A stretch of DNA of 6,288 nucleotides from Halomonas sp. GTDB taxonomy: Bacteria; Pseudomonadota; Gammaproteobacteria; Pseudomonadales; Oleiphilaceae. The stretch is taken from NCBI GenBank assembly GCA_007135745.1, contig SLIH01000056.1:1-6288 (forward strand), given 5' to 3'. The stretch's first letter is position 1, and each line of letters opens with the position of its first letter. The position numbers and the translations under genes are program-made. Positions 1 through 5,801 of this stretch are shown piece after piece. The notes beneath the pieces were generated by a model that saw only the letters and a program-made list of their open reading frames with translations, did no database searches and had not been told where the DNA came from.

Positions 1-504
1 AACCTCGCCCGCGGCGTGTCGGCGCCCGAGTTCGGTACCGGCCTGGGCGCGGGCAATACGGATCAGCTCCCGTGCCAGACCAGGGGAGTCGGTAGGCTGA
101 TTCCAGAGAACGGCGAGATGGCCGATGGGTTCCCTGTCCGGAGCGAGCATGGGGGCGCCCAGATAGCTCTCTATCCCCATTTCTCGCGTTCTGTGGCTCT
201 TCGGGAAGGCCTCCTGGAGCCCGGAGGGATACGATGCAACCCCTCTGCTGTTCAGGATAGTCTCGCATGGCGTGCCGGCGAGTTCGTAGATCAGATTATC
301 CTGGAGTTCGCCGCCGGACCAGAAGGCAATGGTATGCGCCATGCGACTGTCGCTGCCTTTCTGGGCAATCACGACATGGTCTGCCTGAAGCACCTCGCCC
401 AGCCAGGCGCATATACGACGGAAGAAATCCGGGGACGCACTATCAGCGCTGACTTCGGCAAGTTGGCGAAAAGCGGTTTCCGGATCCGTATCCAGCAGAT
501 TCAT
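1..504 (-). CDS. GAF-domain sensory/signalling protein, N-terminal part (runs off left edge)
   Basis: Translating the minus strand from the ATG at 504-502 gives 168 open residues to the window edge with no stop, so the C-terminus is missing. Residues about 25-165 read as a GAF domain: a helix with ICAWLGEVLQADHVVIA near 31-47, then YELAGTPCETIL at 73-84, YPSGLQEAFP at 92-101, EMGIESYLGAPML at 108-120 and PIGHLAVLW at 126-134. The GTPCE and GIxSYLGAP signatures are typical of GAF modules at the front of histidine kinases, diguanylate cyclases and sigma-54 or LuxR-type regulators. The output domain lies outside the window, so its mode of action is unknown. A GGGGA Shine-Dalgarno lies 6 bases before the start. 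It sits 91 bases downstream of the decarboxylase-like gene on the same strand and could be co-transcribed with that operon; no terminator hairpin is visible in the gap. No signal peptide or membrane helix is visible, so this part is cytoplasmic. Confidence 0.8.
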   Translation of the reverse strand, partial: MNLLDTDPETAFRQLAEVSADSASPDFFRRICAWLGEVLQADHVVIAQKGSDSRMAHTIAFWSGGELQDNLIYELAGTPCETILNSRGVASYPSGLQEAFPKSHRTREMGIESYLGAPMLAPDREPIGHLAVLWNQPTDSPGLARELIRIARAQAGTELGRRHAAGEV

Positions 505-595
505 TCAGTTTCCCCGTGACGACCGGTACTTCATCGGGCTATCCATGGCCCTGATATAGCACTGTAGACCGCAATGGGGATTTTTTACACTTCGT
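505..595. other. Intergenic spacer between the operon's last gene and the GAF gene
   Basis: A 91-base gap between two minus-strand genes. It holds the GGGGA ribosome site of the GAF gene (515-511) and an A-run on the transcribed strand (GTAAAAAATCCCC). I see no GC-rich hairpin followed by a T-run in the minus direction and no convincing -35/-10 pair, so read-through from the operon is possible. Confidence 0.4.
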
Positions 596-1405
596 TCAGC
601 CAGGCACGCCCCGATTCAGTCGGGATTGGAAGTGATCAGTATCCATGATGAACAGGGGGCGCTTGCCGTCCAGCTCCAGAGCACGCAGATGTTCCGCCAT
701 GTGATGGCGACTTTTCCCGACACGAAGGCGTGCGTTGACCGGCAGTCTGGCTTTCATCCAGCCACGCACATTCACTTCGGTGCGAAGCCGTTCCTGATCC
801 AGCATGGTGTAGGTCACCAGATCCAGCGGCGGGGTGGGCAGCCCCGGCAGTGTGCGTCCTTCCAACGTACAGATGGTGGTGTCGTCTTCGGGATCATGAA
901 CGGCCATTGCCAGGCGTCCACGTTTCATGCCGTAGTCGATCGCCGTAACAAATTTCGGGTATCCCCAGATCTGCCGCCCGGCGGCATTGGCCAGCTCTGT
1001 TGTTACCGGCAGGTCGACGACATAGAACGCCATGTCGCGGCGTTCAGCCGGGCGCAGCAGGTCGGTCATCCGGTGGATGATGCGCTTGTCCTTCTGGCCG
1101 ACCACGGGAATCGCCAGGCCCACTTCATTGTAGGCCCCCACGGAGGTCTGGCGGTATTCATAGAAACTCATTCCCACCAGCGTCTGGCCGCCCAACCTCA
1201 CGGCCGGCTTCAGACCGGTGCCCTGAAGAAGTGCCCGCGCCGCTTTATGGGAGGCAGTGAAAAAAGCCAGGGTGTTGCTGGTGTCGAAGTAGAGGATGGG
1301 CAGTTCCACATCGCCTTCAGTGGTGGCTGCCTTGCTCTGGTTTACCCTGAAGAAAGGGTCTCTGGTCCAGTCCGGGGTGTGGATCTGTTTGGCTTGCTGG
1401 GTCAT
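596..1405 (-). CDS. Acetoacetate decarboxylase-superfamily protein
   Basis: A 269-residue protein, close to the usual 245-270 of the family. Characteristic segments are GLKPAVRLGGQTLVGMSF at 64-81, VGAYNEVGLAIPV at 89-101, FYVVDLPVTTELANAAGR at 127-144 and WGYPKFVTAIDYG at 147-159. By alignment from memory with Clostridium acetobutylicum Adc, Lys151 in GYPK corresponds to the Schiff-base lysine (Lys115) and Glu94 to the active-site Glu76. The neighbouring lysine (Lys116), which lowers the nucleophile's pKa in true decarboxylases, is Phe152 here. The Schiff-base chemistry is therefore likely kept, but the reaction may not be acetoacetate decarboxylation: other superfamily members are aldolases, dehydratases or cyclases. 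Last gene of a three-gene operon with two acyl-CoA dehydrogenase paralogs, suggesting a keto-acid or cleaved acyl intermediate as substrate. The start is supported by AGGAGA 7 bases upstream, overlapping the stop of the preceding gene. Cytoplasmic. The family call is firm, the specific activity is not. Confidence 0.88.
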   Translation of the reverse strand: MTQQAKQIHTPDWTRDPFFRVNQSKAATTEGDVELPILYFDTSNTLAFFTASHKAARALLQGTGLKPAVRLGGQTLVGMSFYEYRQTSVGAYNEVGLAIPVVGQKDKRIIHRMTDLLRPAERRDMAFYVVDLPVTTELANAAGRQIWGYPKFVTAIDYGMKRGRLAMAVHDPEDDTTICTLEGRTLPGLPTPPLDLVTYTMLDQERLRTEVNVRGWMKARLPVNARLRVGKSRHHMAEHLRALELDGKRPLFIMDTDHFQSRLNRGVPG

Positions 1406-1412
1406 GGGTCTG

Positions 1413-1418
1413 TCTCCT
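1413..1418 (-). promoter_or_regulatory. Shine-Dalgarno of the decarboxylase-like gene, overlapping the upstream stop codon
   Basis: AGGAGA on the minus strand lies 7 bases before the ATG at 1405. Its first two bases are the last two of the TAG stop (1419-1417) of the acyl-CoA dehydrogenase gene. Ribosomes terminating there would sit on the next gene's binding site, which favours coupled translation and fixes the start choice. Confidence 0.75.
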
Positions 1419-2805
1419 AAAAAAGGGGTGATTGGCCGGGGTCGGTGAGGATGGACTGCAGGTCCTCCACCACGCCGAGCTGGTTGATCTGGTTGGTGCC
1501 CTCGAAAATCTGGGTGAGGCGGGCATCACGGAAGCATTTCCCGATTACACCTTCGCCGCTCAGGGCGTGGGGGCCAAGCAGTTCCATGGCCTGCTCACAG
1601 GCGCTGACTGCAACATCGCTGGCATGGAACTTGGCCATGGCCGCTTCCGACTGTCTTGGTGCAAAGCGTTGCGCACCCTGCCAGACCAGGCCCCGTGCCG
1701 AGCGCAGGCTGGCCATGATGCGCGCGATACCCATCTGCACGGGTTGCTGGTCGAGCAGTCGCTGGTTACCTGTGCGCAGTTCGTGACTCTGGCGAATGGT
1801 TTCCTCCAGTGCGCGTCGTGCAAAGCCCAGCCCCATGGCTCCCACGGGAAGTCTGGAGTAATTGAGGGTGACCCGGTTCAGTGTCCAGCCACGGCGCAGT
1901 CCGCCCACCACGTGGTGGTTCGGGACGAACACATCGTCGAATTCCAGCTCGGTGGCCGAGGAGGCTTTCATGCCCATCTTCAGTTCGTTGCGCACCGGAC
2001 TGAACCCGGACATGTCGCTGCGTACGACGAAGCAGGTCCAGGACTCCATGCCCTCGCCCTCCAGCGCGGCAAAGACGGACAGGGTGTCGGCAATGTCGCC
2101 GCCGCTGATAAAGCATTTGCGTCCATTAAGCCGCCAGCCACCGGCTACCTTTCGGGCCACGACGCCGGGACGATACTGTCTGGCGCCATGGCCTTCCTCG
2201 GCATCGGAGCCGCCCCCGGGCTCGGTAATGGCATAGGCGAAAAGATGAGGCTGGCCGCGTCGATTCTGACGATAGGCCGGCAGCACAAACCGTCGGATGG
2301 CGTTGACGTCCCCGCTCAGGACAATGGGCGCCATGCCCAGACCATGGGCACACAGCAGCAGCATCAATCCACCACAGGCCGAAGCAAACTCCTCCACCTT
2401 CAGGCACTGCATCCAGGTCAGGGGCCAGGGGGTGGAGGTCAGGGGCAGGGTGCCGAAGGGGCGTGGCAGCAGATCCGTTAGCCAACCGGCGCGCCCGGCG
2501 TCGGTCAGCAGGGCACGAAGCTCCGCGGGCATGGGGGTGCCGGCCGGGCGCGCCTGGTCCATCTCCCGGGCCAGTGGCCGCAGGCGTTCTTCGGCAAAAT
2601 CTCGAGCCTGGCGACGCCATTGGGCCAGAGGTTTTGGCAGGCTGCGTGTGTCCAGCTCCCAGAGACTTTCCTGGTCGTAACGGCAAAGGCTGCTGACCCC
2701 GGGATGGGCATTTGCCAGGGCCTGACGTATGGACAGCGGGTCTGTTTCCGGAAGCAGGCCGGTCAGCGTGCGCGCGCGCAACGCCTGGGTCTGTGCCATG
2801 TTCAT
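1417..2805 (-). CDS. Acyl-CoA dehydrogenase, catalytic subunit candidate
   Basis: A 462-residue flavoprotein of the acyl-CoA dehydrogenase family, which oxidises acyl-CoA to 2-enoyl-CoA and passes electrons to ETF. It has an N-terminal extension of about 55 residues, then the helical domain (from about 60), and the beta domain with YAITEPGGGSDAE at 191-203, WRLNGRKCFISGG at 224-236 and KMGMKASSATELEFDDVFVP at 276-295. The C-terminal helical domain ends with RDARLTQIFEGTNQI at 426-440. Glu435 is the expected catalytic base (Glu376 of medium-chain dehydrogenase). Two motifs that normally bind the FAD adenosine half across the dimer are missing: the R-x-x-F-G loop reads RTGNQ (344-348) and Q-x-x-G-G-x-G reads ELLGPHA (408-414). 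The ATG at 2805 overlaps the upstream stop as ATGA and has AAGGAGA 8 bases upstream. The frame stays open further upstream, but a longer start would lie inside the neighbouring gene and add non-family sequence. The upstream partner carries the missing Q-x-x-G-G-x-G motif, so a heteromeric enzyme is inferred. Confidence 0.92.
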   Translation of the reverse strand: MNMAQTQALRARTLTGLLPETDPLSIRQALANAHPGVSSLCRYDQESLWELDTRSLPKPLAQWRRQARDFAEERLRPLAREMDQARPAGTPMPAELRALLTDAGRAGWLTDLLPRPFGTLPLTSTPWPLTWMQCLKVEEFASACGGLMLLLCAHGLGMAPIVLSGDVNAIRRFVLPAYRQNRRGQPHLFAYAITEPGGGSDAEEGHGARQYRPGVVARKVAGGWRLNGRKCFISGGDIADTLSVFAALEGEGMESWTCFVVRSDMSGFSPVRNELKMGMKASSATELEFDDVFVPNHHVVGGLRRGWTLNRVTLNYSRLPVGAMGLGFARRALEETIRQSHELRTGNQRLLDQQPVQMGIARIMASLRSARGLVWQGAQRFAPRQSEAAMAKFHASDVAVSACEQAMELLGPHALSGEGVIGKCFRDARLTQIFEGTNQINQLGVVEDLQSILTDPGQSPLF

Positions 2806-3905
2806 GCGGCGAGTCTCCTTTGCTGGTGAAGCTGCTGCATGGTCATGGGCGTGCCGTGCAGGCAGGACAGCATCTGGTTGATGCGAACCAGGGATTCCAC
2901 ACCGGTATCGCGCATGTAACCGATACCACCGAACACCTGCATGGCGGCGTTTACCCCGCGACACAGCAGGGGATGGAGATCACCCCGGGCGCGGGCCGCC
3001 TGCCACCAGAGCTCACTGGCAGGCACTTGGCAGAGCTTCTCCAGCGTGGGCTCGGTCAGATGGATGGCGCGGTCCAACTCCGCCAGCAGCAATTGCACGG
3101 CACCGTGCTTGCCAATCACCGAGCCACCCTGACGCCGTTGGTCGGCATAGGTGCAGGCCAAATCCGCCGCATGTCGAACACTGGCGAGCGCTATCGCAAG
3201 CTGGCCCAGCCAGGCCTGTCCCAGAAGGTTTCGGTAACCATCGGGCGAGAGCGGCGCGATCAGTCGCCGCTTTGCCTGTTGAATCGACACGGGTCGCCAG
3301 GCCGACCAGCATGCGGGTGCCTGCAGGCTGTCCCGGATAATCTGGCTGATATCCGCGCGGCGGATCAGGATCCATTGCGCCCCTTTTCTTGTCATTGCTG
3401 GCACCAGGAGCCTTTCCCAGTAGTCCGGGGCACACAGCAGGGCAGAACCGGCGGTTGCCGGCAGCCACCAGTCGCTGAGATGGGCCGGATTGATTCTGGC
3501 CCCGGAACCTGGCTGCCAGTTCGCCAGTTGATGCGCGGGAAATCCGGGGCCCAGCCCGAAACTCAGCCAGGGGAGGCGCTCTACCTGTTTCCCGGTACCC
3601 GGTGCGGGCATCACCCTCAACGCCAGGGCCTGCAGGTGCAGATGCAGGGCGAGTGCCGGGGACTGCTCGCTGATGGCCATCAGCGTCAGAACGTTCTGGC
3701 GGCGGCTGGCGGGATCGTCGTCTTGCCAGAGACCGCCTGCCTCGGGATCGAACAGGCCCATGGCCAGACATTCGCGAATCCACTGCCCGGCATCGTCGGC
3801 GCCGGGCTCGATCTCGGGTGTCTCCCGGTAGCGTCCCAGGCTGTGTCGCGCAAACTGCCGGATCTGATCTGTAACCAGTTGCTCATCCTGCCCAATGGGG
3901 ATCAT
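2802..3905 (-). CDS. Degenerate acyl-CoA dehydrogenase-like protein, probable partner subunit
   Basis: A 367-residue protein with the acyl-CoA dehydrogenase outline, recognised mainly by its C-terminal domain: LACTYADQRRQGGSVIGKHG at 249-268 matches the YARERxQFGxPI segment, and MQVFGGIGYMRDTGVESLVR at 322-341 matches the FAD-adenosine motif Q-x-x-G-G-x-G with Q323, G326, G327 and G329 intact. Counting nine residues from the conserved Arg341 reaches His350 in LHGT, where the catalytic glutamate of YEGT normally stands. The middle region (about 112-215) has no TEPxxGSD or GWxLNGxKxFIT motif. The protein therefore probably does not catalyse alone but can supply half an FAD site to its neighbour. 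It is first in the operon, directly downstream of the divergent control region, and its stop overlaps the next start by 4 bases. The start at 3905 has GGGAGA 7 bases upstream. An alternative is a dead paralog kept for stability, but the intact open frame and coupling argue for a working subunit. Confidence 0.82.
   Translation of the reverse strand: MIPIGQDEQLVTDQIRQFARHSLGRYRETPEIEPGADDAGQWIRECLAMGLFDPEAGGLWQDDDPASRRQNVLTLMAISEQSPALALHLHLQALALRVMPAPGTGKQVERLPWLSFGLGPGFPAHQLANWQPGSGARINPAHLSDWWLPATAGSALLCAPDYWERLLVPAMTRKGAQWILIRRADISQIIRDSLQAPACWSAWRPVSIQQAKRRLIAPLSPDGYRNLLGQAWLGQLAIALASVRHAADLACTYADQRRQGGSVIGKHGAVQLLLAELDRAIHLTEPTLEKLCQVPASELWWQAARARGDLHPLLCRGVNAAMQVFGGIGYMRDTGVESLVRINQMLSCLHGTPMTMQQLHQQRRLAA
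2814..2820 (-). promoter_or_regulatory. Shine-Dalgarno of the acyl-CoA dehydrogenase, inside the upstream gene
   Basis: AAGGAGA on the minus strand, 8 bases before the ATG at 2805, lies within the last codons of the upstream paralog. Together with the ATGA stop/start overlap (2802-2805) it identifies the true start and indicates coupled, near-equimolar synthesis of the two proteins. Confidence 0.75.
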
Positions 3906-4016
3906 CGGCTGCTCTCCCGGATGTGGATCTCACTACCATAGGCCCATGGCAGATAAGCGACGATGAGAGAATCGGCTAAAATATATAGAAATCCGGACAT
4001 AAGGTGGTGGTGACAG
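3906..4016. promoter_or_regulatory. Divergent control region between the acyl-CoA dehydrogenase operon and the AraC-type regulator
   Basis: This 111-base gap is the only place in the window where two genes diverge. It contains an A/T-rich core (about 3976-3993) in an otherwise GC-rich context. On the plus strand TAAAAT at 3977-3982 could be a -10 box for the regulator; no convincing -35 stands 16-18 bases upstream. On the minus strand TATGGT at 3940-3935 is a possible -10 for the operon, again without a good -35, as expected for an activator-dependent promoter. The heptamer ATCGGCT occurs twice in the same orientation (3904-3910 and 3971-3977). Promoter location is inferred from gene layout; the individual boxes are weak. 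Confidence 0.5.
3936..3949. promoter_or_regulatory. 14-base near-palindrome, possible operator
   Basis: CCATAGGCCCATGG reads the same on both strands except for one mismatched pair (3940/3945). It lies in the divergent gap, 31 bases from the operon's first start codon and next to the weak -10 candidate for that operon. AraC proteins more often bind direct repeats, so the dyad may serve another regulator or be chance. Confidence 0.25.
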
Positions 4017-5078
4017 ATGATCAACGACGACAGCGGGGAAGAAGTCCTGTTCCAGGGCGCGACTGACCTGCGTCGCCATCCTTTCCTCATCAATGGGATA
4101 ACGCGCCTTGCGGAATTCGCGCAGCGTCAGGGCATTGACAGCGAAGCCATTCTGGCGGGAACCGGGATCCGTCCGGCGGATCTGTATTCAGCACAGATCC
4201 TGGTGAGTGCGCGGCAGGAATTCCGTGCTGTTGAAAATCTGCTTCGGCATTACAGTGATCCCCATCCGGGGCTGCAGGTGGGGCGGTGTTTCCGTCTCAG
4301 TGTGGTGGGCCTTCTGGGGTCGGCCGTTCCTCACTGTGCCACCGCCGCGGACGCCATGCGCTTTTTCATGGATCATATCGGGCTTTCGTATACCCATTTT
4401 CTGATTGATATTACCCGCCGCGAGGATCGTTTCCGCCTGAGTTTCCGGGAACAATACAGCCTTGGGGGCCTTTACCGTTTCTTCCTTGAGCGCGACATGG
4501 TTTTTACCCTGCAGGCTATTCGTGACGTGATTGGTGAGCACGCCAGGGATGTGGTGCACGAGGTATGGTGGCCGTTTCATGACTCCGGGGAGCGGGCTGC
4601 GGTTGAGCAGGCGTTCGGTTTCCCCGTGCGCTTCGGCGCGGATCAGCCAGCTATTGTGGGACCGGTTGCCGCGTTGTCTCTTCCCTTGCCTCAGGCCGAT
4701 GCGATTACGTTGTCGCTGCTGGAGGAACAATGCGAGCGGTTGGAACGGCAGTTGGCGATGCGCAGCCAGACCCGTGATCGGGTCTGGCGACTGCTGATGA
4801 CGGAAAGCCCGTTGCCCGACATGGACAGGGTGGCCCGCTCCCTCAACATGACCACACGCACCCTTCGTCGCAAGCTCGAGGCCGAAGGCATCAATTTTCG
4901 GGATCTGCGCCAGGCCGCGATGCAGGGCCGGAGCCTGGAGCTGCTGCGTCAGCCGGGCACATCGGTGGCTTCCATTGCCGAGACCATGGGCTATAGCGAG
5001 CCATCCAGTTTCATCTATGCCTTCCGCCGGGCCAGCGGCACCACGCCGGCGAGATATCGGCGCGAACTGGGCCAATAA
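4017..5078 (+). CDS. AraC-family transcriptional regulator (arabinose_bd PF12625 + HTH_18 type)
   Basis: A 353-residue cytoplasmic DNA-binding regulator. Residues about 22-210 form the PF12625-type ligand-sensing region of OruR/ArgR-like AraC proteins, including GITRLAEFAQRQGID near 27-41, HPGLQVGRCFRLSVVGLLG near 83-101 and ATAADAMRFF near 108-117. Two helix-turn-helix units follow: DMDRVARSLNMTTRTLRRKL at 268-287 and SIAETMGYSEPSSFIYAFRR at 319-338, ending in the family signature SGTTPARYRREL (340-351). The start is fixed because an in-frame TGA lies two codons upstream (4011-4013); AAGGTGG about 9 bases before the ATG is the likely ribosome site. It is divergent from the acyl-CoA dehydrogenase operon, so it most likely activates that operon in response to a substrate-derived ligand and may control itself; the ligand is unknown. 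The gene ends 3 bases from the convergent rsmE stop, leaving no room for a separate terminator. Confidence 0.92.
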   Translation: MINDDSGEEVLFQGATDLRRHPFLINGITRLAEFAQRQGIDSEAILAGTGIRPADLYSAQILVSARQEFRAVENLLRHYSDPHPGLQVGRCFRLSVVGLLGSAVPHCATAADAMRFFMDHIGLSYTHFLIDITRREDRFRLSFREQYSLGGLYRFFLERDMVFTLQAIRDVIGEHARDVVHEVWWPFHDSGERAAVEQAFGFPVRFGADQPAIVGPVAALSLPLPQADAITLSLLEEQCERLERQLAMRSQTRDRVWRLLMTESPLPDMDRVARSLNMTTRTLRRKLEAEGINFRDLRQAAMQGRSLELLRQPGTSVASIAETMGYSEPSSFIYAFRRASGTTPARYRRELGQ

Positions 5079-5081
5079 GTA

Positions 5082-5801
5082 TCAGAGGGTGGTATCGAAG
5101 AGACGTCCCAGCAGGGCCGGGATGGCAGTCTCGGTACGAAGGATCCGTGGCCCGATATGGACAGCCTCAAAACCCTGGGCCCGGATCAGCTCCACTTCGT
5201 AGGGGATGAAGCCCCCTTCGGGACCGATGCACAGGGTGACCGGCTCCCGGATGCCCATGGGGCAGCGCTTGTCCGTGCCCGGATGGGCGATCACGCGGCG
5301 GCTGTCTCCGGCCAGGGCGTCCAGTTCGTCTTCCACGAATGGCTTGAACAGCCGGTGTTGGGTGATTTCGGGCCAGGCGGTATCCATGGCCTGTTCCAGG
5401 CCCAGGGTGATCTGTTCGTTCAGGGCATCCTCCTCAAGCCAGGGGGTCTGCCAGTAGCTTTTTTCCACCTTGTAGCTGTTGATCAGAACCAGCTTCTTGA
5501 CCCCCATGGCGACACTGCTCTGGATGATGCGGCGCAGCATCTTGGGTCGGGGGAGTGCCAGTACCAGCGTGAGCGGTAGGGCGGGAGGCTGTTCACCTGT
5601 CCATTCGATGCCAAGTTCCGCTTCCTCGGTGCCCAGGGTCAGAATGCGGGCTTCACCCATGGGACCATTGATGCGGCCAACGGCGAGGCTGTCTCCGACA
5701 CTGGCGTTGCGGATCCCGCGCAGATGCTCGAGCTGGCGTCCGCGGATCAGGGCCCGGGCGGGCCCAATCATGTCGTCTTCGCGAAGCAGCAGCAGGTTCA
5801 C
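5082..5801 (-). CDS. rsmE: 16S rRNA (uracil(1498)-N(3))-methyltransferase RsmE
   Basis: RsmE methylates N3 of U1498 in the decoding region of 16S rRNA, using S-adenosylmethionine, on the assembled 30S subunit. The 239-residue length fits the family (about 240-250). The N-terminal PUA-like part (1-72, with HLRGIRNASVGDSL at 26-39) is followed by the SPOUT knot domain: LALPRPKMLRRIIQSSVAMG at 81-100, GVKKLVLINS at 100-109, the SAM-site loop CIGPEGGF at 191-198 and the knot motif IGPRILRTETA at 216-226. EQAMDTAWPEI at 136-146 stands where many relatives have EQSGR; I regard it as a subfamily variant. The start is GTG at 5801, overlapping the tatC stop as GTGA. The Shine-Dalgarno is weak (AGGA, 9 bases upstream), consistent with translational coupling to tatC. 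A later in-frame Met11 would remove the conserved N-terminus. Confidence 0.95.
   Translation of the reverse strand: MNLLLLREDDMIGPARALIRGRQLEHLRGIRNASVGDSLAVGRINGPMGEARILTLGTEEAELGIEWTGEQPPALPLTLVLALPRPKMLRRIIQSSVAMGVKKLVLINSYKVEKSYWQTPWLEEDALNEQITLGLEQAMDTAWPEITQHRLFKPFVEDELDALAGDSRRVIAHPGTDKRCPMGIREPVTLCIGPEGGFIPYEVELIRAQGFEAVHIGPRILRTETAIPALLGRLFDTTL

Noticed and set aside
16..519. Plus-strand open frame of 167 codons at the left edge
   Set aside because: The minus strand of the same bases translates to a clear GAF domain open through the window edge, which explains the absence of stops on the opposite strand.
570..595. GGGGA followed by a T-run on the plus strand as a terminator
   Set aside because: No inverted repeat precedes the T-run, and no plus-strand gene ends here.
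626..1420. Plus-strand open frame of 264 codons opposite the decarboxylase-like gene
   Set aside because: The minus strand gives a full-length family member with catalytic lysine; the plus translation matches nothing I recognise.
1432..2481. Plus-strand open frame of 349 codons opposite the acyl-CoA dehydrogenase
   Set aside because: Pure shadow of a gene with TEPGGGSD and FEGT motifs on the minus strand; no recognisable domain of its own.
2806..2964. Longer start for the acyl-CoA dehydrogenase (515 residues)
   Set aside because: The extra 53 residues are Arg/His-rich, lie wholly inside the upstream gene and have no family resemblance; AAGGAGA and the ATGA overlap support the start at 2805.
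2712..3941. Plus-strand open frame of 409 codons opposite the upstream acyl-CoA dehydrogenase-like gene
   Set aside because: Its translation has no family motifs and is rich in Gly, Gln, Arg and Pro as expected of antisense frames in GC-rich DNA; the minus frame carries clear family motifs, ribosome sites and operon spacing.
4188..5075. Minus-strand open frame of 295 codons opposite the AraC-type regulator
   Set aside because: The plus frame has both helix-turn-helix units and a fixed start; the minus translation is featureless.
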